Below, one piece after another: positions 17,598 through 26,974 of a stretch of 64,000 nucleotides of DNA. Location of the stretch: assembly GCF_024159265.1 (NCBI RefSeq), contig NZ_JAMYWY010000001.1, positions 1,736,001 to 1,800,000 on the forward strand, in the 5' to 3' direction. The notes beneath the pieces are model-generated. The model was not told the DNA's origin. It was given only the letters and a program-made list of their open reading frames with translations, and did no database searches. The position numbers were made by a program, and so were the translations under genes. Every line of letters starts with the position of its first letter. The stretch's first letter is position 1. Source of the stretch: Paenibacillus sp. 1781tsa1. Lineage in GTDB: Bacteria; Bacillota; Bacilli; Paenibacillales; Paenibacillaceae.

Positions 17598-18434
17598 ATG
17601 AATCCTACCGCTATCAAAAGAATCAATCGTGCGTTAGCCTATGTATGTCTAATTGTTGCTTCTGCATTTTTCATGATTCCGTTCATTTGGCTGCTTTCGA
17701 CTTCTCTTAAACCACTCACACAAATCTTTACATTCCCACCAGAGTGGATTCCGCGTCCAATTCTGTGGAGTAATTATTCCCGTGCTGTTGAGTATATCCC
17801 TTTCTGGACATATCTGAAAAACACGGCGATTATAACTATCGTTAGTACGCTTGGTGTGATCATATCCTGTCCCTTGGTTGCCTATAGTTTTGCCAAGTTA
17901 GAGTACCGTGGGAGAGGTTTACTTTTCTTTGTTACCCTTGCTGTTATGATGATCCCCGGACAGGTGACCATGATTCCTCTATTCCTGTTGTTTACTAAAT
18001 TAGGTTGGGTAGGGACACCTCTTCCACTAATTGTACCCCAATTTTTTGGAGTGCCCATTTACATTTTTCTATTGCGGCAGTTTTTCATGGGACTGCCTGA
18101 TGCCTTGCGCGAAGCGGGCCGCTTAGACGGCGCTAGTGAGTTCCGCATATATTTACAGATCATGTTTCCACTAGCCAAATCCGCCGTATTAGCCGTGGCA
18201 TTGTTTCAATTTATGGGGAGCTGGACTGATTTCATGGGCCCCTTGCTTTATTTAACCAATGAACCATCTTACACGGTTTCGCTTGGATTGCAGCAATTTC
18301 AGAGTCAAAAGGGATCCGAATGGGGTCTATTAATGGCGGTATCCACCTTGATGACATTACCTATTATTGTTTTGTTCTTTTTTCTTCAAAAGACGTTTAT
18401 TAGCGGCATTACATTTAGCGGTATAAAAGGTTGA
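17598..18434 (+). CDS. Sugar ABC transporter permease (MalG/UgpE/AraQ type)
   Basis: 278 residues, ATG preceded by AGGAGGAGG. Six membrane segments, with the EAA loop DALREAGRLDGASEFR near residue 172 and the typical C-terminal QKTFISGITFSGIKG ending. It is the second channel subunit of the operon and its last gene; a perfect terminator follows 210 bases later. Confidence 0.9.
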   Translation: MNPTAIKRINRALAYVCLIVASAFFMIPFIWLLSTSLKPLTQIFTFPPEWIPRPILWSNYSRAVEYIPFWTYLKNTAIITIVSTLGVIISCPLVAYSFAKLEYRGRGLLFFVTLAVMMIPGQVTMIPLFLLFTKLGWVGTPLPLIVPQFFGVPIYIFLLRQFFMGLPDALREAGRLDGASEFRIYLQIMFPLAKSAVLAVALFQFMGSWTDFMGPLLYLTNEPSYTVSLGLQQFQSQKGSEWGLLMAVSTLMTLPIIVLFFFLQKTFISGITFSGIKG

Positions 18435-18902
18435 ACAATCATTTCTATGAATGAAGCACTAGCGATGCGAAACCCCAGGGAGGTTAGGAGGGACCTGATG
18501 TGATGCTGAATTTGGTTAAATGTGAGGTGTGGGGCGTAAGTGGCGCAGGAACATATATCATTTCCGAAAATAATTTAAATCTGGGACTACAATTTTTATG
18601 TAGATAACGACGGATAGGTCCGTTAGAAAAAAGTTAATAAGCAAAAAGGCAGCGATGTGTAAAGCAGAAGCTGCCTTTTTACTTACCAAAATAAGGAGAT
18701 TCAGGAGTTGTTCGGCCTCTTAAGCCTTTAAGAAAACCTGTCGGCGCTGGAGGATTAGCCCTCTCTTCGTCTAATAATATATATGGGAACATTAAGCGAA
18801 TTCGTATATTTGCTCATACGCAGGAAATGGGGGGGATTCGTTGAAGAAGGAATTCTAAGGGAGTTATAAAGAGTGTAGGCGTATCACGGAAGGCAAAGGC
18901 TT
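18435..18902 (+). other. Interval after the sugar operon
   Basis: Apart from the terminator at 18643-18680 I see no gene in these 468 bases. The stretch 18690-18900 should hold the gene belonging to the following attC-like site if that were a normal cassette, but all frames are broken. Confidence 0.5.
18643..18680 (+). terminator. Terminator of the sugar operon
   Basis: A perfect 11-bp stem AAAAAGGCAGC/GCTGCCTTTTT (18643-18653/18670-18680) with the T tract inside the right arm; likely works in both directions. Confidence 0.9.
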
Positions 18903-19024
18903 CACATACATAATATTCACGCATTGGGCATAACGACCTCGGTCCGGTATAGGAATTTAGGGGAGGTAGTGGCAGTCGGACACATCCGACTACGTCTAAA
19001 GTCATGAATACCCCTACGTTATAA
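18903..19024 (+). repeat. attC-like recombination site D
   Basis: 122 bp, nearly the length of site A. Left arm shares ACATAATATTCA, right arm shares ACACATCCGACTACGTC and a TGAATAC box, and it ends with GTTATAA (19018-19024). Its left outer box (CACATAC) is degenerate, so the site may be inactive as a donor. It stands 5.4 kb from site C, on the far side of the sugar operon. Confidence 0.6.
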
Positions 19025-19040
19025 GAAGCTGACGAAAGTA

Positions 19041-19739
19041 GTGGTCAAAATAAAAAAGATATTTGGTTTAATAGGTTCTATTATTACACTAATAATGTTG
19101 ATTCACCTTATTTTTTATAGTGTAGCTCGACAACAAGCAGTAGTTTACATCGAAAAGAAATATGTTGATAAAAATATGAGAGTTGGTTGGCCCAGTCAAA
19201 ATTTTTTTAATGACATCTCAGATGGATGGTATAAAGTCCCAGTATATACCGAAAATAAAAAACAAAAAATTAAGTTCTATGTTGATTTAAACATGTTTGA
19301 GGATATAAGAGATGATGACTTTTTGTTCTGGGCGTTATTAGCTGATGCAGAAGAGCAATTTAATACTAAGGTTAGAGAAACTCTTCCTACGGCTAAAGTC
19401 CACGTTCTTCATCAATCTATTGATGAAAAGACCTATTATAGTGAGTTTGGCAAAGAAAATATCCAATATGTCCCCAACAGCAACGGAGATCTAGTACTGG
19501 TTGTTCATATTGGTTGGGAAGAGAACATAAAATTATCAAAGGAAGATTTTGCTGAAAAATGTTCTGAAGTTGGTGTACATTTTCTATCTGCTTATCCGGT
19601 TTCTAAATTGCAATTTTCGTATACTTATCAGGAGAAGGAGAATATGTATACAACCACTGAAATTAGTAGAGAAAATCTTGAGAAGTTTTCTAAAGATGAT
19701 CTGTATAAAGAACTGTATACCAATGTATATCTATACTAA
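19041..19739 (+). CDS. Hypothetical membrane-anchored protein
   Basis: 232 residues from GTG 19041, with a weak GAAAG site. One N-terminal membrane segment (about 7-28) follows a basic start, so the remaining 200 residues are probably outside. The external part is acidic and aromatic-rich with no recognised motif. It starts only 17 bases after the core of attC-like site D, the position of a cassette gene. It is AT-rich and no family could be assigned. Confidence 0.7.
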   Translation: MVKIKKIFGLIGSIITLIMLIHLIFYSVARQQAVVYIEKKYVDKNMRVGWPSQNFFNDISDGWYKVPVYTENKKQKIKFYVDLNMFEDIRDDDFLFWALLADAEEQFNTKVRETLPTAKVHVLHQSIDEKTYYSEFGKENIQYVPNSNGDLVLVVHIGWEENIKLSKEDFAEKCSEVGVHFLSAYPVSKLQFSYTYQEKENMYTTTEISRENLEKFSKDDLYKELYTNVYLY

Positions 19740-19756
19740 CTTTAAAGAAGGGAACA

Positions 19757-19993
19757 AGTGGTTCACCAAGTCTGCATTGCTCCAAAGAGGAACTTACCCG
19801 AAGAGAACAGAGTAGGGAAAATCGCGCAACTGGACTTGCTCATTCTCAATTCGACTATGTCTACGCCTATGATGAGTATGATCTGGAAGTGAACACGGAA
19901 GAACTGAGTTCGGCTGCATGTGCGGAAAAAATATTAAGTTATATGAACTCCGAGAAGGAGTACTCAGCATTTAAGAAGTTAAGTAGAAGGTAA
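19757..19993 (+). pseudogene. C-terminal fragment of a chloramphenicol phosphotransferase-like kinase
   Basis: One frame reads LHCSKEELTRRE then RENRATGLAHSQFDYVYAYD, then EYDLEVNTEELSSAACAEKI. This is the C-terminal pattern of CPT-family P-loop kinases (LVGVHC..EEL..RE..RG.R..GLA..Q, then YDLEVDT). The N-terminal half with the P-loop is absent; the frame runs directly from the end of the preceding gene. CPT enzymes phosphorylate chloramphenicol or related small molecules. It was probably truncated by recombination at the cassette boundary. Confidence 0.6.
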
Positions 19994-20362
19994 GTGAAGT
20001 AGGAGATAAGTAAAGTAGAAGAGCCACTAACTGGATTTTATCATTATGCTGATTATGATGCCTCAACCTAACGAGATTTCGTTAGGTTTTTTGCTTATTT
20101 CCCGTAGAGAATTGTTAGATAACGGTAATGTTCAGGTTTAGCGTAGAAGTCGTCTATCTTATTGCGAGTGGGTATTCTCGGTACTGCTAAGGTGTGGAGT
20201 AATCCCACCCATTTAATATTTTATTTATATATAGAATTGTTCTATAAGTAAACCCGTTGACGATATTCCTGTTAGAATGCTATTTTTATATCAATTAATT
20301 CCTAGTTAACTTGTAAGAATTAATGGTTTAAAAAAATGGTAAACACAACGGGGGAGAAAAAC
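19994..20362 (+). other. Upstream region of the sulfur operon
   Basis: Contains the terminator at 20065-20088, the palindrome TATAGAATTGTTCTATA at 20230-20246, a candidate promoter TTGACG (20257-20262)-18-TATTTT (20281-20286), and TTAATTC/GAATTAA arms at 20295-20301/20317-20323. The palindromes may bind a sulfur-responsive repressor such as CymR, but the match to any consensus is unproven. Confidence 0.45.
20065..20093 (+). terminator. Terminator
   Basis: A perfect 9-bp stem AACCTAACG/CGTTAGGTT with a 6-base loop, followed by a T run. Confidence 0.85.
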
Positions 20363-21190
20363 ATGAAAAAATGGTCTGTTCTAACACTTACAACTGCAAT
20401 CGTATTGGCGCTGACAGGATGCAGCACCGGGGGAGACACAAAGACAGCATCAGGAGCTGATGGAGGGAAAGAAGCAACCAAGATTATTGTGGGAACAGGC
20501 ACACAATTTCCGAATGTAGCTTTTATTGACGAAAATAACAAGCTGACGGGATATGATGTAGAACTCGTCAGAGAAATTGATAAACGGCTTGATGATTACG
20601 AGTTTGATCTGCAGACGATGGAGTTCACCAATTTGCTGCTGAGCCTCGAAACGAACAAGATTGATATGGTTGCGCATCAAATGGAGAAAAACCCGGAGCG
20701 CGAAGAGAAATATTTATTCAATAAAGAAGCGTATTCACACTGGAAAAACAAAATCGCTGTTCTCAAAGATGACAATACCATTCATTCCATCGATGATCTG
20801 AAAGGCAAAAAAGTATTAACGACAGCAACCAGTGCCCAGGCCATTTTGCTGGAAAACTACAACAAAGAGCACAACAATGCACTTGATATTGTGTATTCAA
20901 GCGGTGTGGCTAACGATTCTATCTCACAGCTCAAGGCTGGACGGGTTGCAGCGTTTGTAGCGGCTGACTTTACGCTTCCACTCGTTGATCCGAGCGGCGA
21001 TCTGAAACTGGTTGGTCCACCACTCAGTGAATCCGACACCCTGTTTATGTTCCGCAAGGATGATCCTGAAGAGCAGAAACTCGCTGACCGCATCGATGAA
21101 GCGCTGAAGGAAATCAAGGCAGATGGTACATTGAAGAAACTTAGTGAGCAGTGGCTTGGCTTTGACGCTACGGAATCGGAAACTAAATAA
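20363..21190 (+). CDS. Amino-acid ABC transporter substrate-binding lipoprotein (cystine type)
   Basis: 275 residues. ATG 20363 is preferred over ATG 20336 because CGGGGGAG lies just before it and the signal peptide begins there. Lipobox LALTGC, lipidated C20. The rest is a family 3 binding protein (NKLTGYDVELVREIDKRL near residue 68; LLSLETNKIDMVAHQM near 98). It resembles TcyJ/TcyK of the Bacillus YtmI operon, which bind cystine and S-modified cysteines. First gene of a compact transporter operon; the enzymes encoded downstream support a sulfur substrate. Confidence 0.88.
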   Translation: MKKWSVLTLTTAIVLALTGCSTGGDTKTASGADGGKEATKIIVGTGTQFPNVAFIDENNKLTGYDVELVREIDKRLDDYEFDLQTMEFTNLLLSLETNKIDMVAHQMEKNPEREEKYLFNKEAYSHWKNKIAVLKDDNTIHSIDDLKGKKVLTTATSAQAILLENYNKEHNNALDIVYSSGVANDSISQLKAGRVAAFVAADFTLPLVDPSGDLKLVGPPLSESDTLFMFRKDDPEEQKLADRIDEALKEIKADGTLKKLSEQWLGFDATESETK

Positions 21191-21217
21191 CACGTAGATG
21201 AAAGGCAGGTCGCAGCG

Positions 21218-21913
21218 ATGGGTACACCATTCGAATTCAGTTATGTCATTGACTACTTTATAAAGCTCCTACCCACCATCAGTACTACGCTTCTAATTGT
21301 AGTTAGTGCAATGGTGCTTGGTCTAATCATCAGTTCCATCGCGGCAGTGCCGCAGATGTACAATATTCCGGTGCTGAAACAGCTGTCTAAGCTGTATGTG
21401 TCTTTTTTTCGCGGTACACCGATCTTGATTCAGCTGTTCTTGTTCTATTACGGTGTGCCGGAAATTTTGGGTTTGTTCGGTATTAATGCCGACCGCGCAC
21501 CTGCAATCTATTTTGTTATTATGACTTACTCGCTCCATAGCGGAGCGTTTATGGTGGAGATGATTCGGGCTTCAGTTGCTTCCGTGGATCGGGGGCAGGT
21601 AGAAGCTGCTTATGCCTTGGGCATGTCTGGTCCACAAGCTTTCTTCCGGATTGTATTGCCGCAGGCCTATGTGACGGCATTGCCTATATTCACCAACATG
21701 GTGATTAGCAGCCTGAAGGATACATCCCTCGCTTTCAGTGTGGGTGTCATGGAGATGACGGGCAAGTCGTCTACACTGGCAACGATCTCTCGTCATTTTA
21801 TTGAAGCGTATATCTCGCTGGCGCTCATTTATTTTGTTTTGAGTTTTGTGCTGGAGAGGGTGTTCAGTGTGCTTGAGCGGAGAGTGCAGAAGAGGGGGTT
21901 TGCTCCGATATGA
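21218..21913 (+). CDS. Amino-acid ABC transporter permease 1 (TcyL-like)
   Basis: 231 residues, HisM-type permease with about five membrane segments, the FFRGTPILIQLFLFYYGVP motif near residue 64 and the EAA loop VEAAYALGMSGPQAFFRIVL. GGCAGG-type site upstream. The stop overlaps the next permease start by 4 bases (ATGA type), so the two are translationally coupled and form the channel of a cystine-type importer. Confidence 0.9.
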   Translation: MGTPFEFSYVIDYFIKLLPTISTTLLIVVSAMVLGLIISSIAAVPQMYNIPVLKQLSKLYVSFFRGTPILIQLFLFYYGVPEILGLFGINADRAPAIYFVIMTYSLHSGAFMVEMIRASVASVDRGQVEAAYALGMSGPQAFFRIVLPQAYVTALPIFTNMVISSLKDTSLAFSVGVMEMTGKSSTLATISRHFIEAYISLALIYFVLSFVLERVFSVLERRVQKRGFAPI

Positions 21914-22620
21914 GCTTTGATCTTTCCTTTGTATGGACCGCTTTCGTGCAGCTTCTCGGTGTCATCCCGATTACACTGGCCATCACCGTTGTCTCGGTGG
22001 TTCTCGGTTTTATCATCGGCACTGTGGTTGCACTTCTCCGTCAGTTTCGGGTTCCTGTCCTAAGCCAGCTGGCGACTGCCTATGTTACGTTTATTCGCGG
22101 TACACCCATGATTACACATCTGCTTCTGATCTATTTCGGTCTGCCGATGATCATTGACAGCGTGTCTTCATCACTCGGACTTGGGTTCAACTCATCGTCC
22201 ATTCCATTGATCGGCTTTGCTTACCTGTCATTCTCGATTACCGCGGGTGCTTATGCGTCAGAGATTGTCAGATCCGGCTTGCTCTCGGTGGATCGCGGGC
22301 AGATTGAAGCCGCATATTCTCTGGGCATGACAGCGACAAAGGCGCTGCGCAGAATTGTGCTGCCGCAGGCTTTTGCAGCCAGTCTACCCAACATTTCTAA
22401 CATGCTGATTGGCATGTTGCATGGATCTACACTGGCCTTTGCGGTATCGGTGGTCGAGATTAACGCCAAGGCTCAGATTGTCGCATCAACTAACTGGAAA
22501 TTTTTTGAGGCTTACGTGGCGGCAGCCCTTATTTTCTGGGGTCTGACCATCATTATTGAGAAACTGACCGCATTGGCAGAGAAGCGGTTCAGGGTGTACA
22601 ACCGGGGAGGCGTGTCATGA
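21910..22620 (+). CDS. Amino-acid ABC transporter permease 2 (TcyM-like)
   Basis: 236 residues, with the same architecture as permease 1: [19 protein letters not shown] and the EAA loop [20 protein letters not shown]. It overlaps both neighbours by 4 bases. Two distinct permeases plus one ATPase match the TcyLMN arrangement. Confidence 0.9.
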   Translation: MSFDLSFVWTAFVQLLGVIPITLAITVVSVVLGFIIGTVVALLRQFRVPVLSQLATAYVTFIRGTPMITHLLLIYFGLPMIIDSVSSSLGLGFNSSSIPLIGFAYLSFSITAGAYASEIVRSGLLSVDRGQIEAAYSLGMTATKALRRIVLPQAFAASLPNISNMLIGMLHGSTLAFAVSVVEINAKAQIVASTNWKFFEAYVAAALIFWGLTIIIEKLTALAEKRFRVYNRGGVS

Positions 22621-23369
22621 TTGAACTAAAGCAAATACACAAAAGCTTCGGAGACAACAAGGTGCTGTCAGGAATTAATCTGAATGTGGCGCGCGGAGAG
22701 GTGGTTGCGATTCTGGGACCCAGTGGATCAGGCAAAACAACGCTTCTGCGCTGCATTAACTATTTGGAAAAACCAGATTCCGGGCATATCACACTCGGTG
22801 ATTTTACCTTGGATTATGGGAAGCACACTAAAAAGGACATCCATGCCTTACGCCAAAAATCAGCAATGGTGTTTCAGCAATACAATCTGTTCCGTCATAA
22901 AACAGCGTTGCAAAATGTGATGGAAGGACTTGTTGCTGTACGCAAAGTGGCCAAGGAAGAAGCGCGGGCGCAGAGTGCCGCCTTGCTGGAGAAGGTGGGA
23001 CTCGGAAACAAGCTCGATTCATACCCTAGTCAGCTTTCAGGTGGACAGCAGCAGCGCGTCGGCATTGCACGGGCACTGGCGATGAATCCGGAGGTCATTT
23101 TGTTTGACGAGCCGACCTCGGCGCTGGACCCGGAACTTGTAGGCGAGGTGCTGGCGGTTATTCGCCAGATTGCAGAGGAAGGCATAACGATGATCATCGT
23201 TACTCATGAAATGGGTTTTGCCCAAGAAGTGGCGAACCATGTTGTGTTTATGGATGGTGGGGTCATTGTGGAAGAAGGAGAGCCGAAGCAGCTGTTCCGC
23301 TATCCGAAGGAAGAACGTACGAAGCAGTTTCTGAAACGGATTACACCGGATACTGCCTATTCCATATAA
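22617..23369 (+). CDS. Amino-acid ABC transporter ATPase (TcyN-like)
   Basis: 250 residues. Walker [10 protein letters not shown] (34-42), Q-loop in VFQQYNLF, signature LSGGQQQR (140-147), Walker [13 protein letters not shown] (160-171), H-loop in VTHEMGFA. A standard polar amino-acid importer ATPase, full length. GGGGAGG precedes the start. Last transporter gene before the monooxygenase block, 23 bases downstream. Confidence 0.93.
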   Translation: MIELKQIHKSFGDNKVLSGINLNVARGEVVAILGPSGSGKTTLLRCINYLEKPDSGHITLGDFTLDYGKHTKKDIHALRQKSAMVFQQYNLFRHKTALQNVMEGLVAVRKVAKEEARAQSAALLEKVGLGNKLDSYPSQLSGGQQQRVGIARALAMNPEVILFDEPTSALDPELVGEVLAVIRQIAEEGITMIIVTHEMGFAQEVANHVVFMDGGVIVEEGEPKQLFRYPKEERTKQFLKRITPDTAYSI

Positions 23370-23392
23370 GGAACATCTGAGGGGGAAGATGT

Positions 23393-24403
23393 ATGTCATT
23401 TACATTGGGGATTTTGGATCAAAGTATTGTGTTTCCCGGCCAGTCAGCTGCAGAGTCGTTGAATAATACCGTGAAACTGGCGAAGCTTGGGGAATCGCTT
23501 GGATATGATCGGTTTTGGGTGGCGGAGCATCATGACTCTGAAGGTGTGGCGGGATCATCGCCGGAAGTGCTCGTTTCGTATTTGCTGGCACAGACCCAAA
23601 AGATCCGGATCGGTTCCGGGGGTGTCATGCTCCAGCATTATAGCCCCTATAAGGTGGCTGAAAACTTCAATGTGCTTGCGACACTGGCTCCGGGACGGGT
23701 TGAACTGGGGATCGGGCGTGCCCCAGGCGGCTTGCCTCGTTCCACGAAGGCGCTGCAAAAGGGAATTGCAGAACCGGAAACGTTGGATGACAAACTGGTA
23801 GAACTGAAAAACTTCCTGAAAGCTCCGGCAAGTGAAACCCATGCGCAGCCAGGACTGACAGCTCATCCGTTACCAGGGCAGCCGGCAGGTATTTATATGC
23901 TGGGCACGAGTGTTTCCAGTGCGGAACTGGCAGCAAAGCAGGGGCTTCCTTATGCGTTCGCGCTGTTTATCAACAATGATCCCGAAACGGCACGCGCTGC
24001 GCTGGATACGTATCGCACGCAGTTTAACGCTGAGCAAGGTGGAGAGCCCGAAGCTATTCTAGCCTTGTCGGTCATTGCAGCAGATACGGAAGAAGAGGCT
24101 AATGCATTGGCGGGACAGCACAAAAGCGTGCGTGTAACGCTGGCGAGTGGCAAAACCGTGAATGTGCAGACACTGGAGCAGGCAGCGGAATTCGCAAGGC
24201 AAGCGGGAGAAACGTATACGGCGGTTGAGCGCGAAGCGGACATTACACGTGGCACTAAAGAATCGGTGCGGAAGCGGCTGCTTGAGCTGTCGGAGGAATA
24301 TGGCGTAAACAGCTTTGTGTTCACAACCATTATTCCTGATTTTGATCAACGAAGCCGCTCGTTCCAATTGCTAAAAGAAGCCTTTACAGGGGAACTGGTG
24401 TAA
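23393..24403 (+). CDS. LLM-class flavin-dependent monooxygenase (YtmO/CmoO-like)
   Basis: 336 residues, luciferase-like fold, with the family signature FWVAEHHDSEGVAGSSPEV near residue 40 and IGSGGVMLQHYSPYKVAENF near 72. These enzymes use FMNH2 and oxygen. In Bacillus, a YtmO homolog lies beside tcyJKLMN in the operon for breakdown of S-modified cysteines, and the same adjacency here supports that role. GGGGG upstream of the ATG. Confidence 0.85.
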   Translation: MSFTLGILDQSIVFPGQSAAESLNNTVKLAKLGESLGYDRFWVAEHHDSEGVAGSSPEVLVSYLLAQTQKIRIGSGGVMLQHYSPYKVAENFNVLATLAPGRVELGIGRAPGGLPRSTKALQKGIAEPETLDDKLVELKNFLKAPASETHAQPGLTAHPLPGQPAGIYMLGTSVSSAELAAKQGLPYAFALFINNDPETARAALDTYRTQFNAEQGGEPEAILALSVIAADTEEEANALAGQHKSVRVTLASGKTVNVQTLEQAAEFARQAGETYTAVEREADITRGTKESVRKRLLELSEEYGVNSFVFTTIIPDFDQRSRSFQLLKEAFTGELV

Positions 24404-24464
24404 GTACAGAAATTCTCAAAAGTAGTATTTTAGTTAAACTCATATGGATCGGAGAGCGGTAATC

Positions 24465-24959
24465 ATGGGGAACACAACAGTGAAGACAGAATCAATTATA
24501 TCGGCATATGTACACGCTTATGAAGAGATTGAACAGGAGATTGCGGGTCTGACCGAGCAACAGTTGAAGTGGAAGTCTTCTCCATCCTCCTGGAGTGTTA
24601 CTGAAGTGCTGGCACATCTGGTGGACCACAGTATCGTCGTTTCCTTTCGCATCCGGGAAATATTAGCGGGATCACAGGCGACGCTGCCTGGTTTTAACCA
24701 GGACGCGTGGATTGCCGGACAAAAAGCAAATGAGGAGCAGATCTCTCAGCTGATTACGATTGCCAATGGTCTGGTTCAGTACAACTCAGGACTACTGAAG
24801 CGGCTGAGCGACGAAGAATGGGAGAAAACCGGCATTAACTTCAAAGGCGAGACGGTATCTCTAGCTGTGATCATTCCGGGTTTTGTCGCTCATGTGCAGA
24901 ACCATCTCAACCAGATTCGCAGAATCAAGCAAGCAGCAGCTGAAAAGCAGGTGCAGTAA
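24465..24959 (+). CDS. DinB-family protein (possible thiol transferase)
   Basis: 164 residues. ATG 24465 is used because GGAG lies 10 bases before it; ATG 24444 has no site. DinB_2-type pattern: SSSWSVTEVLAHLVDHS near residue 43 and FVAHVQNHLNQI near 140, giving the three histidines of the metal site. Its stop overlaps the next start by one base. DinB proteins often conjugate or transfer bacillithiol, which would fit a sulfur operon; the exact reaction here is not known. The Bacillus ytm operon, as I recall it, lacks this gene. Confidence 0.82.
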   Translation: MGNTTVKTESIISAYVHAYEEIEQEIAGLTEQQLKWKSSPSSWSVTEVLAHLVDHSIVVSFRIREILAGSQATLPGFNQDAWIAGQKANEEQISQLITIANGLVQYNSGLLKRLSDEEWEKTGINFKGETVSLAVIIPGFVAHVQNHLNQIRRIKQAAAEKQVQ

Positions 24960-25543
24960 TGGGAAACACGGAGGCGCAATCAACGGCCAGCCAACATCCG
25001 AATTCGGGTACGGACAGCCGGGAACTGATCATCAGGGAAGCAGCTGCCGAAGAAGGCCATTTGCTGGAGGCCGTCCTGTATGAAGCATACAGTCAATATG
25101 AACAGGAGCTTCCTCAGGATGTATGGGTTGCCTATAAAGCAGGCATTGCAGAAGCGACCCGGAAATCGTCAACGATTGCCAAGCTTGTCGCAGAACTGGA
25201 TGGAGAAATCGTCGGCAGCGTATTTGTGTATGCCTCATCCGAGACCGCATACGGCAATGCAGAGCTAGGCATCCATTCCCCGATTATTCGTCTGCTGGGC
25301 GTAACTGGCAAAGCTCGAGGCAGAGGTGTGGCGACAGAGCTTATTCGGGCCAGTGTCAGACTGGCGAGTGAACGAGGTGCGGACACGTTGTACCTTCACA
25401 CCTCGGACATGATGGGGGCGGCGATTCGTCTTTATGAGCGTCTGGGGTTTGAACGAGCGTTGGATAAAGAGTTTATGACAGGGGGAAACACGCTGGTCAA
25501 AAGCTATCGCTTGCAGCTGGCCGACACCCTATTGCTTCAATAA
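24959..25543 (+). CDS. GNAT family N-acetyltransferase
   Basis: 194 residues, starting on the last base of the upstream stop. Acetyl-CoA binding motif [20 protein letters not shown] near residue 103 and a C-terminal [10 protein letters not shown]. In the Bacillus pathway, S-modified cysteine is first N-acetylated by a GNAT enzyme (YtmI/SnaB), then oxidised and deacetylated. This gene sits in the matching place, so an S-cysteine N-acetyltransferase is the likely role. The first 25 residues are low-complexity, so the true start could be slightly downstream. Confidence 0.82.
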   Translation: MGNTEAQSTASQHPNSGTDSRELIIREAAAEEGHLLEAVLYEAYSQYEQELPQDVWVAYKAGIAEATRKSSTIAKLVAELDGEIVGSVFVYASSETAYGNAELGIHSPIIRLLGVTGKARGRGVATELIRASVRLASERGADTLYLHTSDMMGAAIRLYERLGFERALDKEFMTGGNTLVKSYRLQLADTLLLQ

Positions 25544-25566
25544 TGGATCTATGTGGGAGGTTGATT

Positions 25567-26904
25567 ATGAGCAAAGCAAAACAGCTTAAACTAGGCAGTA
25601 TTATTTTGGGCGTAGGCGGTACGATGTCCAGTTGGCGTCATCCCAGTGTGCCGGTGGATGCCAGCGTTAATCTGGAATTTTACACACAGCAGGCCCAGAC
25701 CGCGGAACGTGGCAAATTCGATCTGGTGTTTATTGCCGATGGGCTGTTTATTACGGAGAAATCCATCCCTCATTTTCTAAATCGCTTCGAGCCGCTTACC
25801 ATCCTGTCTGCGCTTGCGGTGGTCACCACTCGGATCGGGCTGGTTGGCACATTATCAAGCACGTACAGCGAACCCTTTAACGCGGCCCGTCAATTTGCAT
25901 CTCTGGATCATATCAGTAAAGGACGCGGAGGCTGGAATCTCGTTACATCGCCGTTGGAAGGTTCCGCAGCGAATTATAGTAAAGAGAATCACCCGTCTCA
26001 TGGGGATCGTTACGAGATTGCAGAGGAGTTTTTGGAGGTTGTGCGTGGTTTGTGGGATTCCTGGGAGGATGATGCTTTTGTACGAAACAAGGAGACGGGC
26101 GTCTTTTTTGATGCTGCGAAGCTGCATCGTATCCAGCATGAAGGCAAGCATTTTAAGGTAGCAGGACCACTCAATATTGCGCGTACGAAGCAGGGACAGC
26201 CCGTCGTCTTTCAGGCCGGTTCGTCAGAACCCGGCAAACAGCTCGCAGCCAAGGGAGCTGATGCGGTGTTTACCGGACAGAACTCGATCGAGGACGCCAG
26301 AGCATTCTATGAAGATGTGAAGCGGCGTACTGTGGAGCAAGGACGTTCGGCAGACGATCTGGCTATCATGGTAGGCATTGTTCCCATCATTGGGGAAACC
26401 GACGAAGAGGCGGAGAGAAGATACCAGGATGCGGCGAGCCGTATCCCGATTACCGAAGCGCTGGACGTACTGGGACGCTTTTTCGACCATCATGATTTCC
26501 ATCAATATGCATTGGATGAGCCATTTCCGGAGCTTGGTGATATTGGTCAGAACTCGTTCCGCAGCAGCACGGATCGAATCAAAGCCAGGGCACAAGAGCT
26601 TGGACAAACGTTGCGGCAGGTTGCTCTCGAAGCGGTGGCGCCAAGGTCTCCCTTCATTGGCTCGGCCGAGACGGTAGCAGATACGTTGCAGCATTGGTTC
26701 GAGACGGGTGCAGCCGATGGTTTCATCGTACATCCGATTATACCGGAGGATCTTGTTATTTTTGTCGATAAGGTTGTACCGATCTTGCAGGAGCGCGGTG
26801 TGTTTCGTACCGAATATGAATCGGATACCCTACGAGGCCATCTGGGTCTGCCCGTACCGGAAAATCGGTATACGCAGCAGAAGACGGAGCAAGCGACCGT
26901 TTAA
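25567..26904 (+). CDS. NtaA/SnaA/DszA-type flavin monooxygenase 1 (CmoJ/YtnJ-like)
   Basis: 445 residues. ATG 25567 follows GGGAGG with 6 bases; the upstream GTG/ATG has no site. Family pattern: [18 protein letters not shown] near residue 20, [12 protein letters not shown] near 50, [13 protein letters not shown] near 122, [20 protein letters not shown] near 220. These two-component monooxygenases cleave C-S or C-N bonds using FMNH2 supplied by a partner reductase. In the S-cysteine pathway YtnJ attacks N-acetyl-S-alkylcysteine. A close paralogue follows directly. Confidence 0.88.
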   Translation: MSKAKQLKLGSIILGVGGTMSSWRHPSVPVDASVNLEFYTQQAQTAERGKFDLVFIADGLFITEKSIPHFLNRFEPLTILSALAVVTTRIGLVGTLSSTYSEPFNAARQFASLDHISKGRGGWNLVTSPLEGSAANYSKENHPSHGDRYEIAEEFLEVVRGLWDSWEDDAFVRNKETGVFFDAAKLHRIQHEGKHFKVAGPLNIARTKQGQPVVFQAGSSEPGKQLAAKGADAVFTGQNSIEDARAFYEDVKRRTVEQGRSADDLAIMVGIVPIIGETDEEAERRYQDAASRIPITEALDVLGRFFDHHDFHQYALDEPFPELGDIGQNSFRSSTDRIKARAQELGQTLRQVALEAVAPRSPFIGSAETVADTLQHWFETGAADGFIVHPIIPEDLVIFVDKVVPILQERGVFRTEYESDTLRGHLGLPVPENRYTQQKTEQATV

Positions 26905-26974
26905 TGTGAATCGTTTATATTATAAAACCTATTAAAATGGTGAGAATACATTGAATTTTGAAAGGAGAGCCTTC

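Noticed and set aside
20100..20362. T-box or S-box riboswitch before the sulfur operon
   Set aside because: The T-box core AGGGTGG-type motif is absent (only GGTGTGGAGTAATCCCACCC-like pairing), and no S-box signature was found.
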